Assembly (NCBI GenBank): GCA_963833675.1
Contig: CAWHYW010000016.1
Location: forward strand, 271,375-335,374
Direction of reading: 5' to 3'
DNA length: 64,000 bases
DNA from: DASQDN01 sp963833675
GTDB taxonomy: Bacteria > Acidobacteriota > Terriglobia > Bryobacterales > Bryobacteraceae
Within the stretch, counting starts at the first letter, position 1; each line of letters begins with the position of its first letter. Positions 10,432 through 22,300 of this stretch are shown here, piece after piece. The notes below the pieces were generated by a model. The model saw only the letters and a program-made list of their open reading frames with translations. It searched no databases and had not been told where the DNA came from. The position numbers were made by a program, and so were the translations under genes.

Positions 10432-11313
10432 ATGAACTCGACTAGACGGAACTTCGGAATCTCTCGTCGGACGTTGTTGTCATCCATGGCCGCGGTTGCC
10501 AAACCAGGTCAGGCGCAGAGCAGAAACTGGAGAATCTGGGATCTGCATTGTCATCTGAATGGCTTCGACGGCGACACGCCGTCCGCCAAAGCTGCTGAGA
10601 TACTGCGGTTCGCGGATCGCATGGGAGTGGAGCGCTTGTGCGTGTTTATGGGCTATCCGTTTTCCTACAATCCTGTCCCGGACGACCTGCGTGCTCAAAA
10701 CAACCAGGTTCTCGAAGCGCTTCGGGTAGGTCGTGAACGGATGCTCGGGTTCGCCTACCTAAACCCGAATCACCTTGACTTCAGCCTCGCCGAGCTGGAC
10801 CGCTGCGTGCGAGATGGTCCTATGGTTGGAGTGAAGCTGTGGGTGGCGAAACGCGCGTCCGCAAGAGAGTTGGACGATATCGTTGAACGCGCCTCCGCTC
10901 TGAAGGCGGCTATCTTTCAGCATGCGTGGTTCAAGGTCGGAGGTAATTTGGCAGGGGAATCCACACCTCTCGATGTTGCCGAGTTGGCGCGGCGTCATCC
11001 CTCAGCCAAAATCATCTGCGGCCACACTGGAGGCGAATGGGAGAGTGGGATTCGCGCCGTTCGCGGGCTATCGAACGTGATGGTGGATACGGCGGGCTCA
11101 GATCCTACATCCGGATTTGTAGAGATGGCGGTTCGCGAGGTGGGCGCGAAACGAATTCTCTATGGAAGTGATATTGGCGGTCGAAGCTTTGGTTCACAGC
11201 TCGCGAAAGTCATGGGCGCAGATCTCACAGACGACGAACGGGCGCTCATCTGCGGAGATAATCTCAGACGGCTGCTGAAACCCATTCTCGAGGCAAAGGG
11301 AGTTCGCCCTTGA
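10432..11313 (+). CDS. Exported amidohydrolase-family protein
   Basis: A 293-residue TIM-barrel metal-dependent hydrolase of the amidohydrolase-2 type (PF04909-like). The N-terminus carries SRRTLLSSMAA, a plausible twin-arginine export signal. DLHCHL supplies the HxH metal ligands. Further on come FQHAWF and CGHTGGEW (candidate metal His), and YGSDIGGR supplies the conserved Asp near the C-terminus. I chose ATG 10432; a TTG at 10426 is also in frame. It overlaps the next amidohydrolase by 4 bases. The substrate is unknown. Confidence 0.78.
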   Translation: MNSTRRNFGISRRTLLSSMAAVAKPGQAQSRNWRIWDLHCHLNGFDGDTPSAKAAEILRFADRMGVERLCVFMGYPFSYNPVPDDLRAQNNQVLEALRVGRERMLGFAYLNPNHLDFSLAELDRCVRDGPMVGVKLWVAKRASARELDDIVERASALKAAIFQHAWFKVGGNLAGESTPLDVAELARRHPSAKIICGHTGGEWESGIRAVRGLSNVMVDTAGSDPTSGFVEMAVREVGAKRILYGSDIGGRSFGSQLAKVMGADLTDDERALICGDNLRRLLKPILEAKGVRP

Positions 11314-12053
11314 TCGACGTTAGCGTCAACCTTTCGCGCTGGCCGTTCCGCCGACTTATGGGGGATGATATGGGCGGACTTGTTGCCCTGCTTCGCCAGC
11401 GAGGTGTGACGGAGGCGTGGGCCGGCAGCTTCGATGGCTTGCTCCATCGCGATATAAGCGCCGTGAACGCGCGATTGGCGGAGGATTGCAACGAACACCG
11501 CGGATTCTTCGTGCCATTTGGGTCGGTCAATCCACAACTCCCGGATTGGCAGGAGGACCTCCGGAGAATCCAGGAGGCGCATAAAATGCCGGGCATCAGA
11601 TTACATCCCAACTATCACGGCTACAAGTTGAGTGATCCTGTCACAATCGATTTGCTGTCGGCGGCTACCCGGCGGGGCTTAGCTGTTCAGATCGTGTTGG
11701 CAATGGAAGACGATCGCACGCAACACCGGTTGATGCGGGTTGCGCCCGTTGATCCTACTCCCATTCAGAACTTGGTCGGCGGCATCAAAGGGATCAGACT
11801 CATGCTACTCAACTCGAGCAACAATACGTCTGTTCCCCGTAATGTGTACTTCGATTTCGCGATGCGTGAGGGACCTTACGCCGTTGTGCGAGCTATTGCG
11901 AGCGCCGGACCGGACCGGGTCGTATTTGGTTCCCATTCACCGCTCTTCTACTTGGAATCGGCGGCGTTCAAAGTGAAGGAGGCTGGTTTAGACGAAACTC
12001 AGGTGAGAGCGATCTGCGAAACGAACCCACGATCTTTCTTGAAAAAGACATAG
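11310..12053 (+). CDS. Amidohydrolase-2-like protein (possibly metal-poor)
   Basis: 247 residues of the same fold as its upstream neighbour, with which it overlaps (ATGA). The start is a TTG at 11310. GIRLHPNYHGYKLSD matches the amidohydrolase-2 strand with the Arg-Leu-His-Pro motif, and VVFGSHSPLFY replaces the usual GSDxP motif. The N-terminus has DVSVNLSRWPFRR in place of the HxH motif, so the usual metal ligands look incomplete. It may be an inactive partner or act on a different mechanism. No signal peptide is seen. Confidence 0.7.
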   Translation: MIDVSVNLSRWPFRRLMGDDMGGLVALLRQRGVTEAWAGSFDGLLHRDISAVNARLAEDCNEHRGFFVPFGSVNPQLPDWQEDLRRIQEAHKMPGIRLHPNYHGYKLSDPVTIDLLSAATRRGLAVQIVLAMEDDRTQHRLMRVAPVDPTPIQNLVGGIKGIRLMLLNSSNNTSVPRNVYFDFAMREGPYAVVRAIASAGPDRVVFGSHSPLFYLESAAFKVKEAGLDETQVRAICETNPRSFLKKT

Positions 12054-12098
12054 AGCGGTTCCTATTTCTTGATTGCTCCACATCGGCGTTATAGACTT

Positions 12099-12924
12099 AT
12101 GCCGATGCGATCCAAGCGAACCGAATTCATAAAAGTTCTTCCGGTTGCGGCAATTCTGCCTTTACTGTTGATGAACAAAGCTCAATCCGCCGATCCGGAA
12201 CCGGCGGTGGCGCCAACGAAGAAAATCGCGCTCTTTAACGGGCGGAATCTCGACGGCTGGTATACGTGGTTGCGGGAAGACAAGTACGAAGATCCCAAGA
12301 AGGTGTTCACGCGTGGTGAACGGGGCCATTCGCATTTCCGGCGAGGAATGGGGCGGACTCGCGACCAAACAGATGTACCGCGACTATCACCTGGTCGTCG
12401 AGTGGAAGTGGGGCGGCCCAGCGCATGGCGCGCGGAAGAAGAAAGCGCGAGACAGCGGAATTCTAGTCCATGGCGCCGGGGAAGACGGAGCTTATTCGAA
12501 TACCTGGTTGGAATCGATAGAATCGCAGATTATCGAAGGCGGCTGCGGCGACTTCATCATGGTGGGCGGCAAAAATAGACCATCTCTGACGGCGGAAGTT
12601 CGCGAGGGCGAGAACAAACAAGTCTATTGGCAAGAGGGCGGAAAGTCGGTGACCCTCGACCGTGGCCGCTTCAATTGGTACGGGCGCGATCCGGATTGGA
12701 AGGACGAGATTGGCTTCAGGGGAAAGCAGGATCTCGAAAAACCTACGGGTGAGTGGAATCGGCAGGAAGTGATTTGCGATCGCGACACGATCAAAAACAT
12801 TGTCAATGGAAAAGTCGTAAACTATGGAACCAAATCATCGCATACGTTCGGGAAAATTCAGTTGCAATCGGAAGGCGCTGAGATATGGATTCGCAAGGTC
12901 GAGTTGCTGCCGTTGAAGCATTAA
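12099..12924 (+). CDS. Secreted DUF1080 (3-keto-disaccharide hydrolase-type) protein, one frameshift
   Basis: A signal-peptide protein with a concanavalin-like beta-sandwich of the DUF1080 family, some members of which act on 3-keto-glucosides. ALFNGRNLDGWYTWL is the family opening, followed by ISGEEWGGLATK, YHLVVEWKWG and, near the end, IQLQSEGAEIWIRKVEL. The first part (to about 12312) and the rest lie in different frames. One extra C near 12312 explains this, and removing it gives a 274-residue protein of normal length. It sits between the amidohydrolases and the Oar1 receptor, probably in the same operon. Confidence 0.8.
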
Positions 12925-12979
12925 CCGAAATCTGCCAAGTCCACATAGGCTTGTTACCGGAAATTATAGGGGTTATCCA

Positions 12980-15900
12980 ATGCTACTTCGGTTATTCATA
13001 ACTTTCAGTTTGTTTGTTGCTTGTGCAACCGCACAGGTGACGCTCTCCACCATTCGAGGCACGGTGTCCGACCAAACGGGAGCCGTGATGGCAAACGCGC
13101 AGATCGCTCTCACGGAGGTTCAAACGAATCAGCTCCGATCTGTGACGAGTAATGAAAATGGGGATTTCGAGATTCCCGACCTGCGTCCCGGAACGTATCG
13201 CTTAGTCGCCACCGCGCCAGGATTTAAGAATTTCGTGGCTGACAACATTGTTCTCGCAGGTAACGAGGTGCGGCGTGTCAACGTTGCGATGGAGATCGGT
13301 TCGGCGAACACTGAAGTGTCGGTCAGCGCCGGGCGCGGCGGTGATTTCAACGGATTCCTCCAAAATCCTGACTACGATCAGCGGCAGCAAGTACGCCGAT
13401 GTGCCATGGGTGGGCGCCGAGGCGACCCTCGACCCCAGCCTGATCATCACGACGGCCCCTATGATCAACCAGACGAACGGTGTGTGGAGCTCGCAGTGGG
13501 CGGGCCAGAACTCGCGACAGGTTCAGGAAGGGCAGGACGGGCACACGAACGACAATGCCGTAAATCAATTGAACGACATCCTGGACGTGGAAGAAGTCAC
13601 CATCGTCGCCGTGAACAACACCGCGGAGTTCTCGCGTGTCGGATACATGAACATGGTCACCAAATCCGGTACAAATCAGTTTCACGGACGCGCCCTCTAT
13701 TGGCATCAGAATTCGGCCGTCGGAGCGAGAAGTTTCTTCGAGACTACAAAAGCGAAAACGCTCATTCACACCAGCAGCGTTGGGATCTCCGGACCGATCA
13801 TCAAGAATAAGCTCTTCTTCTATGCTTCCGCCAATATTCTAAAAGTTCCAAGCAAACAGTTTTATCTGCAAAGCGTGCCCACAGAAAGGATGCGAGGCGG
13901 GCGATTTCTCTCAGTTGCTTTCCGGCGCAAAGCCGGTGATCATCAACGATCCAACTACGGGCCAGCCGTTTCCGGGAAACATAATACCTGCGAACAGAAT
14001 CAGCGATGTTTCTTTAAAACGAATCAGAACTATCTGCCTGCTCCAAATCGGGGGAGTCCAGATAGCCTGAGTAACAATTACGGCTTCACATTTCCCGTTT
14101 CCGACGGACTACTCACTTCGAAAAGATTTCACGCAACGCATCGATTATCAGTTGAGCGCCAATAACCGTTTGATGGGCCGCGTGATCGAGAACTGGGGGC
14201 TATACGTCCTGCCCCGGAATTACCCTGCATTCGCCTGGACACGGGTGCGCTTCAATATCCACACCGTGGTAGAAGATACGCACATCTTCTCTCCGAGCTT
14301 GGTGAATACCTTCCGTGTCGGTTTTTACAAAGAGAAATACACCGACGGAGATCCGCTGTATGGAGTAACCCCGTTCAAGGGAGACGCAGCTGTTGCCACA
14401 CTCGGATTGCAAGGCGTGAATCCGAACGGTTATAGCGCGCAAGGCTTCCCGAGAATGGATATCGCGGGCTATCCGACTTTGTACACGACTCCCGGAGGTA
14501 TCGGACTTGATGATCACGACTGGGGATATGCGGACACTCTGACATGGTCGCGCGGCCGCCACACGCTAAAGTTTGGCGGTGAGTACAAGCCCCAATCCAG
14601 ATTTCAGGGCAACATACCGGAAGGAACCTACGGCTCTTTCAACTTCAATGGAACGTTGACCGGCTACGGCTACTCCGACTTTCTACTCGGATTGCCTTTC
14701 CAAAGCACGCGTCTCGATCCGCTCACGAATCGAACCACTCGCGACAATGAACTCGGCATCTTCATAACCGACTCTTTCAAGGCGACCTCCAGGTTAACGC
14801 TCGACCTGGGCCTGCGTTGGGATCGCTTCGGTTCGCCTCGATACGAAGACGGTCTCATGTACAACTGGGACCCGGTCAGCGGAAACGTCATCATCCCTTC
14901 GGAGGCGCAAGGCGCAGTAAGGCCGTTGTACCCGAAAAACATTAACTTAGTAACTGGCGACGTATACATGAGCCCTAAGACTGTCTAACTTCGTGCCTCG
15001 TATCGGCGCCGCTTACAGGCTGACAGATAAAACCGTTATTCGCGGCGGATATGGGATTTTCAACGAGACATTGGGTCGCTACGCTCGAATTCAGGGCGGC
15101 GGGCCGTTTCAGATCAGCGAAACATATCTGAACACCGTAGCCAACGGAGTTCCGCTGTTTTCATTCCCAAATCCATTTCCCTCCTCCCTCACGAGCGCGA
15201 ACGTACCCTCGCAAAGTGTAACCGGCTATCCCCTTAACCCCGATAACGGAAAGATCCACCAATTCAACGTGACCATTGAGCAGCAGTTCAAAGATATGGG
15301 CTTCAGACTTTCCTATGTCGGTTCGAGAAACGTTGGGATGAACTATGCGATTAGCGTCAATAAGCCGCAGCCGAGCCTGATCCCATTCACGGCGGCGCGT
15401 CGGCCATTCCCGCAGATTGTGAATGGGACTTACTACCGCAATGATGGCGAGCAGAAATTCAACGCAATGACTTTCGAGGTGCAGCGCAAAGCAGGGCAGG
15501 TGACCTTCGATGCGCACTGGACCTGGTCATCGAATTACGACAACACTTTGAATCTCGAAAATCCGTATGCTCCCCGAACCTGGGGGCGCGATCCGTACAC
15601 ACCGCGGCATCGCGTTGTGTTGAACGCGGTTTGGCAAATTCCTGTCGGCAAAGGCCAGCAATTCTTGTCCTCAGCGCCTGCTCTCGTCAATGGTGTACTG
15701 GGCGGATGGCAGTTGTACTGGATCGGTTATCTCGAAACAGGTCACTATTTCTCTCCGACGTTTTCCGGCTCTGATCCTTCCAACACGAACACTTCGGGCG
15801 GACTGCCCGACCGGGTTTGCAACGGCAATCTCCCCTCAAGCGAGCGGGACGTGAATCATTGGTTCGACGCATCCTGTTTCGCAGTCCCGCCTGCAGGAAG

Positions 15901-16156
15901 ATTCGGCAATTCGGGCGCGAACGTCCTGGAAGGGCCCGGATACAACATGCAGAACATCTCCATCTCAAAGAGCTTCGCTATCACTGAGCGATTCCGCTTT
16001 GCGATCACCGCCGCAGCCGCGAACGCTTTCAATCACCCGAACTTTGCACCGCCTGCGGCTAACATTTCTTCGCCGGGCACGGTTGGCGTCGTTAGTAGCC
16101 TGGTAGAAGGCGGAACGGCGCGGCACATCGAATTTCGCGGACGATTGGACTTCTGA
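12980..16156 (+). CDS. Oar-like TonB-dependent outer-membrane receptor (Oar1), five indels
   Basis: A large acidobacterial outer-membrane protein that imports or anchors oligomeric substrates. It has a signal peptide (LFITFSLFVACATAQ), a carboxypeptidase-regulatory-like domain (residues ~20-105: IRGTVSDQTGAVMANAQ, NGDFEIPDLRPGTYRL), then a TonB-plug and beta-barrel with many aromatic strands. The reading frame changes near 13334 (extra base), 13899 (extra G), 14018 (lost A), 14097 (extra base) and 14983 (extra A). Correcting them yields 1057 continuous residues ending in RHIEFRGRLDF, a family-typical aromatic terminus. The dense indels look like sequencing errors, but decay cannot be excluded. 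Confidence 0.8.
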
Positions 16157-16161
16157 GCATT

Positions 16162-19100
16162 ATGCAAAAACGTTTGTGGATTGGCATTTCAATACTCGCG
16201 GTGTGTGCAATCGTGATCTTTGCAGGATGGCGTTACTGGACGCGTAATCGCGCGCCTGTGACAGGTCTCGCTGCGCTTCATGTTCCTCCCGGTTTCAAGG
16301 TTCAGCAAGTAGCGGGCTCCGACCTCCTTTCGTATCCCATGATGGGTACCTTCGATGATCGAGGACGGCTCTTCATCGCGGAATCTTCGGGGAACACTCA
16401 GACTAACGACCAGATGGCGGCACGTCCGGACTACAAGATCCGTTTGCTCGAAGACCGTAACCGGGACGGCAAATTCGATCACAGTCAAGTATTCGCCGAC
16501 AAGTTGACGCTCCCTGCTGGGGCCGTATGGTACGACGGCAGTCTGTATGTGGCATCGCCGCCCGATCTGATTCGCTTCCAGGACACAAACGGCGATGGGG
16601 TCGCGGATGTCAAGGAAGTCGTGGTGACGGGTTGGAAGATGTCTTCCAATGCCGCGAGCCTGCATGGTCCAATCTTCGGACCTGACGGCTGGCTGTATCT
16701 CACCGATGGCCGTCATGGCTTCAACATCAAGACGAAAGATGACCGGGAATACAAAGGACTCGGATCGCGTATCTGGCGAATACGGCCGGATGGAACGGGC
16801 CTAGAATGGCTCTCTGGCGGTGGATTCGACAACCCTGTCGAGGTTGTGTTCACGCCGGCCGGAGAAACTATCGGCACGATGACGTATTTCAAGGACCCCG
16901 AGAACGGGGAGAGAGACGCGTTGCTGCACTTCGTTGAAGGAGGCGTCTATCCGAAGTGGTACTCGGTTGTGAGCGAGTTCAAGCGTACCGGCGACTTGAT
17001 GCCGGTAATGACGAAATTCGCTCGCATCGCTCCTGCGGGCCTTCTGCGATTCCGCGGCGCCGCTTTCGGTTCCGATTACGAAGGTAATCTCTTCAGCGCT
17101 CAATTCAACCCCCATCGCGTACAGCGTCACGTCCTGCATCGCGAGGGCGCTTCCTTCCGAACGGAGGATTCGGACTTCCTCACATCGAGCGATCCCGATT
17201 TTCATCCCACCGATGTGCTCGAAGATGCCGACGGAAGCATGATCGTATTCGATACCGGTGCATGGTTCATTCACGGCTGTCCAATCTCTCGTGTGGCGAA
17301 ACCTGAAATCAAAGGTGGCATTTACCGGATCACGAAGGAGACGGCGCCCGCAGTTCAGGACCCCCGGGGCGAGAAGCTGAATTTCCAGTCAATGCAGGCC
17401 GATGGAATCGTGAAACTTCTGGAAGACTCGCGACCCGCCGTTGCGGACCGTGCGATCGAGCATCTTGTGAAGGCAGGTCAAGGTTCCGTAGCTGCGCTCG
17501 CCTCTTTCAGGCAGTCATCATCGAAGCCGGACGCGCGTGCTGCTGCGGTGTTCGCGCTGTATCGAATCGGCGGTCCACAAGCGAATGAAGCAGTACGCGC
17601 CGCGCTTAAGGACGACGATTTCCAAGTTCGCCTGAGCGCAGGCCGATGCGCAGGAATGAGTCGAGACAAGGATGCTCTGCCGCGCCTCATGGAAATGGCC
17701 CGCACTGATCATCCCGCGTCTCGCCGGCAGGCAATTGCCGCATTGGGACAGATTGGTGACGAGCGTGCCATTCCAGCCCTCCTCGATGCCGCAGCCAATC
17801 CGGAAGACCGGTACGTAGAGCACTCCACGATTTATTCACTCATCACGCTGAACAAGCCCGCCGCAGTCGAGCGGGCGCTCAATCATTCCAGTTTCAAGGT
17901 GAGGAAGGCGGCGCTGATCGCGATGGATCAGATGGATGCCGCCCCGCTTCGCAAAGCTCAAGTCGCGCCGCTTCTCAGCGTCCAGGATAAGGAACTGCGC
18001 TCCGCCGCTCTCTGGGTGGTTTCGCACCATGCTGACTGGGCGGACGTAGTTTTGCGCTATATGAGCGATCGTCTTCACGATCCAAATGCGGGTCCGGCGG
18101 AACTGGACGCCGTCCGCGAGGCGCTTTTGGCGTTCAGCGGTGATAGCGGTGTCCAAAACCTCATCGCAAAGACGCTGGGAGAAGACAATCTGAACGATAA
18201 GCAAAAATTGTTCCTTCTCGACACGATCGATGCAAGTAAGTTGAAGGCGCTACCGGCGTCATGGAATCCATCCTTAGCGAAATTGCTGGATAGTCCTCAT
18301 GCCAACCTCCGTGTGCGTACCATCGAACTGATCCGATCCCGCGCCGTACCCGGCTTCGATCAGCAGATTGAGAAGATTACAAACGATAGCAGCGCATCCG
18401 ATCAATTACGCGCGACAGCGCTTGAATTCGCTGTGGCCCGCCATCCACAATTGACGGACGATCAATTCACCTTCCTCACTCAGCGCCTCTCCAGCCAGAC
18501 CGATGCAGTGTTGCGCCAGACCGTTGCGCGTATTATCGGACGATCGAAACCCAGCAAAGAGCAACTGCTGCTTCTCGCGCGCAATCATCTTTCGCAAGCC
18601 GACCCTCTAACTCTCACGACAATCCTGGACGCTTTCCAAGGTTCCAAGGATGAAGAAGTGGGACAGGCCGTCGTGGGAGTGCTTCAGAAATCCTCATCGG
18701 CTCTGAACACGCTGGGAAGTGACCGGCTCAAGACCCTGCTCGCAGGGTACCCTGACTCCGTCCGCCAGCGCTCGGAACCTTTGTTCAAACAGCTCGAAAA
18801 CGCTCAGCGGGATCGCATCGAGCGACTTCAAAAGCTTGAGCCGCTTCTTAGAGCTGGCGGCGATGTGGGCCGAGGCCGCCGCATATTCTTCGGCGAGAAA
18901 GTGGCTTGCTCCAGTTGCCACACGATTGGAACCGAAGGTGGACACGTTGGACCTGACCTGACCGGCATCGGAGCGATCCGGTCCGGCCACGACCTCCTCG
19001 AAGCAGTCGTGTTCCCGAGCGCGAGTTTCGTTCCAGGCCATGAGGTCTACAACGTCGATACGGCTAATGAGCGAATCGCAGGCGTAATTCGGTCGAGGAG

Positions 19101-19299
19101 CGCGGAAGCGGTCGTCCTCGTGACCGGACCGAAGGGCGAGGTGCGAATCCCCCGGAAAGACATCGTTTCGATGAAGCCGTCAACGGTGTCTCTGATGCCC
19201 GAAGGGTTCGATGAAACGTTAACAAACGCGGAACTCACGGATCTGCTGGCGTTTCTGCAAGCAGAGAAGACGAGGCCGCAAACCGCCGCCATGCGATAG
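16162..19299 (+). CDS. PVC-type membrane-bound dehydrogenase with HEAT repeats and cytochrome c domain
   Basis: 1045 residues, start 5 bases after Oar1. There is an N-terminal membrane anchor (residues 5-22). A beta-propeller of the membrane-bound dehydrogenase type (~35-390) has repeated DxNxDG-like loops (DRNRDGKFD, DTNGDGVAD). A HEAT-repeat block follows (~410-870). The C-terminal PVC-type heme domain carries CSSCH near residue 916 and GPDLTGIG. It probably oxidises a carbohydrate-derived substrate and passes electrons in the periplasm; the substrate is not known. A paralogue lies convergent to it at 19303. Confidence 0.83.
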   Translation: MQKRLWIGISILAVCAIVIFAGWRYWTRNRAPVTGLAALHVPPGFKVQQVAGSDLLSYPMMGTFDDRGRLFIAESSGNTQTNDQMAARPDYKIRLLEDRNRDGKFDHSQVFADKLTLPAGAVWYDGSLYVASPPDLIRFQDTNGDGVADVKEVVVTGWKMSSNAASLHGPIFGPDGWLYLTDGRHGFNIKTKDDREYKGLGSRIWRIRPDGTGLEWLSGGGFDNPVEVVFTPAGETIGTMTYFKDPENGERDALLHFVEGGVYPKWYSVVSEFKRTGDLMPVMTKFARIAPAGLLRFRGAAFGSDYEGNLFSAQFNPHRVQRHVLHREGASFRTEDSDFLTSSDPDFHPTDVLEDADGSMIVFDTGAWFIHGCPISRVAKPEIKGGIYRITKETAPAVQDPRGEKLNFQSMQADGIVKLLEDSRPAVADRAIEHLVKAGQGSVAALASFRQSSSKPDARAAAVFALYRIGGPQANEAVRAALKDDDFQVRLSAGRCAGMSRDKDALPRLMEMARTDHPASRRQAIAALGQIGDERAIPALLDAAANPEDRYVEHSTIYSLITLNKPAAVERALNHSSFKVRKAALIAMDQMDAAPLRKAQVAPLLSVQDKELRSAALWVVSHHADWADVVLRYMSDRLHDPNAGPAELDAVREALLAFSGDSGVQNLIAKTLGEDNLNDKQKLFLLDTIDASKLKALPASWNPSLAKLLDSPHANLRVRTIELIRSRAVPGFDQQIEKITNDSSASDQLRATALEFAVARHPQLTDDQFTFLTQRLSSQTDAVLRQTVARIIGRSKPSKEQLLLLARNHLSQADPLTLTTILDAFQGSKDEEVGQAVVGVLQKSSSALNTLGSDRLKTLLAGYPDSVRQRSEPLFKQLENAQRDRIERLQKLEPLLRAGGDVGRGRRIFFGEKVACSSCHTIGTEGGHVGPDLTGIGAIRSGHDLLEAVVFPSASFVPGHEVYNVDTANERIAGVIRSRSAEAVVLVTGPKGEVRIPRKDIVSMKPSTVSLMPEGFDETLTNAELTDLLAFLQAEKTRPQTAAMR

Positions 19300-19302
19300 G
19301 AC

Positions 19303-22300
19303 TTACAATCCGCCTCGCAGGTATGCGATCACATCGGCGAGATCCTGTTTGCTGAGCTGCTTTTCCAACTCTTCGGGCATCAGGGAGACAGATGATGCGC
19401 GGATCTCGCCAATGTTCTTCCGCAGCACCGTCTCGTCTCCTTCTTCGGATCCCCCTCGCAGTGTGATTGCGTTCGGCGTCTCATTCGCGATAACACCGTC
19501 GTACATGCGTCCATCGGTAGTAGTGACGATGTAATTTACGAAACGCGGTTCAATCGCGTAGCTTGGGTTCAGGATCGATGTAATCAATTCCTCTTTGGTC
19601 TTGTTATTGATGCCCGATAGGTCCGGCCCGACTCGCCCACCCTGACGGCGCGGCATGTGGCACTTGGCGCAGTTATCGTCGAAGACTTTCTTCCCGTGCG
19701 TCACGTCGCCTCTCATCTTGACGACATCGTTGTAGCCGGCAACGACCTTCGCGCGGTCGCTGTTTGTGCTCTCGAGCAACTGGCGTGACCTTTTGGCGAT
19801 TGCCGGATCCGGACTATCGTAAAGGTGAGATCTCGCTGTAGAATCCAGCGCCGACTGCTCAACTTGCCCCTTCTCCACAGCATCCAGCAACAGCGGAACG
19901 CGATTTTTCTGCCCCAGCATTGCCGCGACGGCGTGTTGGCGCGCATCGGGACTGTAGCCGCGCCAGTTTCCAAGAATCGTCTTAGAAACAGCGGGATCGT
20001 CGAAAGCGGCCAGAGAATCGACGGCGGCGGACTCTACCTCTGCCGGAGGGTGAGACTGAATCACCTTCTCCAGAACAGGCCGTACTGCATCGAAATGGCC
20101 GCCGCGAAGCGCTCGAATTGCAGTGACGCGCTTCTCAGTCGGCAACTCATTCGCGAGCGCGTCCTTACTTGCCTGTCGTATAAGCGCCGCAAGTTCGAAA
20201 TACCGAGATGCTTCCCAGGCTGCCCGCTGTACCGGCTCACTTCCGGATACGAGCAGCGCTGTTAATGCTTTCTCCGCGCCAGGCACTTGCATATTGCGCG
20301 CATTCGTCAGTCGAAGTCCACGCGTCAGTCCCGATAGATATTTGTCTGGATCGCTCAAGTTCGGTAGTACCTGGAACCAGCGCGCGATCTCGTTCTTGTT
20401 CTGCCGCGCGCCGATCAGTGCGGAAAGCTCAACCAGGATTTGAGGGTCAGTCCACGTTCCGCCCTTCGCAATTAAGTAATGGAAGAACGGCGATGCTGAG
20501 TCGGCCGTTGAACTCAGGATCGCCAGCCGGTACCAGGAGTCCGAAGAATGCTCGTGCGCAAGCTGAGCGAGTGTTGCCAAACTTCGGTTGTCTTTCAGTT
20601 CGCCGAGTGTGAGCGCATCCTGGAACTGAACATGTCGGTCAGGATCGGCGCTCATTTTGAGAACGGCGTCGGCGATGCTCTTCGACTTGTTCAGGAATCG
20701 TTCGCTTAATCGCAATGCATTTTCACGGATGCGAGCATCGGAGTCCTTAAGCGCACGCTCCACTTCCGGCGCTTCCAGAGCTCCGAAAGCCTCCAACAAC
20801 CACAGCGCATGGACGCGTGCCTCGGGCGATGCTCCTGTGGCGGCCATCGTTTTCAGATCCGGAACGACGGATCGGTCCTGCCTTTCGAGCAGAAGACGCT
20901 GCGCCGTTGTGCGATGCCATCCGTTCGCGTTGGCAAGATTCTTTACCAGGTCCGCCGAGCTGAGCGCCCCGAGATTCGGCTTCAGATCGCCCTTACGCTG
21001 CGGGTGATTCGCCACGATCCGGTAAATCCGTCCCATCGTGTCACCGTTATAGAAGTTGATCTTCTTTCGAATTTCTTCCGGGATCGACTCGGGCGTTTCG
21101 ATCACCTGGCGATAAATGTCGGTGATATAGAGATTACCGTCCGGAGCATTTGTAAAGTGGCATGGGCGGAACCAGACATCTGTCGACGCCAAAAACTCCA
21201 CATTGTCCTTGGCTCGATGCGCCGAGAAGGTCGCCCCGTCGGGACGAAGAATGTCGCGGTGAATAAGGTTTCCGCTAACATCGCCCGTAAAAACATTTCC
21301 AACATACTCTTTCGGGAATGCGTCGCCGGTGTACAGAGTTCCACCCGACGCAGCGGTGAACCAGCCACCGACCTGCTCGGTACGGTTCAGATTGTTCTCG
21401 TCATAGCGTTGCTGCCGAATCTTGGTTCGCTGCTTCCGCCACTCCTGCGGACCTGTGAGGGGATACATCGGCGACGAAGGACGGCCATGGTCCGATATGT
21501 CCTGAGCGACGTCATGAACTTCCAATAACGGAGCGCGCGCCACGTAGTTCATCGGAACCACGACATGACGGATGTGTGTCGTGTTCTGCGATATGTACCG
21601 ATTCCCGAAGTCGTCGAGGGTCGATCCAAACTGCGCCGGACCAGAGGCTGCTTCGGCTTTGCCGCTGATCGGATCGAATCGGAAATCTGTTCCGCGAACC
21701 AGAACGGCGGGCATTTCGGGATGGTCCGGCGAAGTAATGCGCCCATTCGAGCCGCTGTTGGAACAATAAATCCAGTTGTCGGTCCCAAGGCGGGGATTCG
21801 TGATACGGGCTTCGTGGTTCACCTTGGGAAATCCTGTGTACAGAACTTTGCGAACGTCCGCCTTGCCATCCCCGTTTTCATCCTTCATAAAGAGGATGTC
21901 TGGAGCGCTGGTGACGATTAACCCACCCTTCCAAGGCATGAAGCCGCTGACCGCGAGAACCTGATCCGCAAACACCGTGGTGCGGTCGATCTTCCCGTCC
22001 CCATTGGTGTCCTCCAGCAAACGAATCCGCGACCTGGCGGGCTTTCCCGCGGGCGGATCGTCCGGGTAATCCATCATTTCGGCTACGTAGATCTTGCCGT
22101 TCTCATCGAAGGCCATCTCCACCGGACTCATCACATCGGGTTCTGCCGCGAACAGCTCGACATGAAAGTCCTCGCTGAGCTTCATCGTTTTGAGCGATTC
22201 CTCAGGTGTCAATGATCGTTCTTCGCCTGTCTTTCGGGAGCAGGCGGACAGGCTTATCAAGGCGATCAACAGGGCCATGCGGCCATAAAGCGAACCATTC

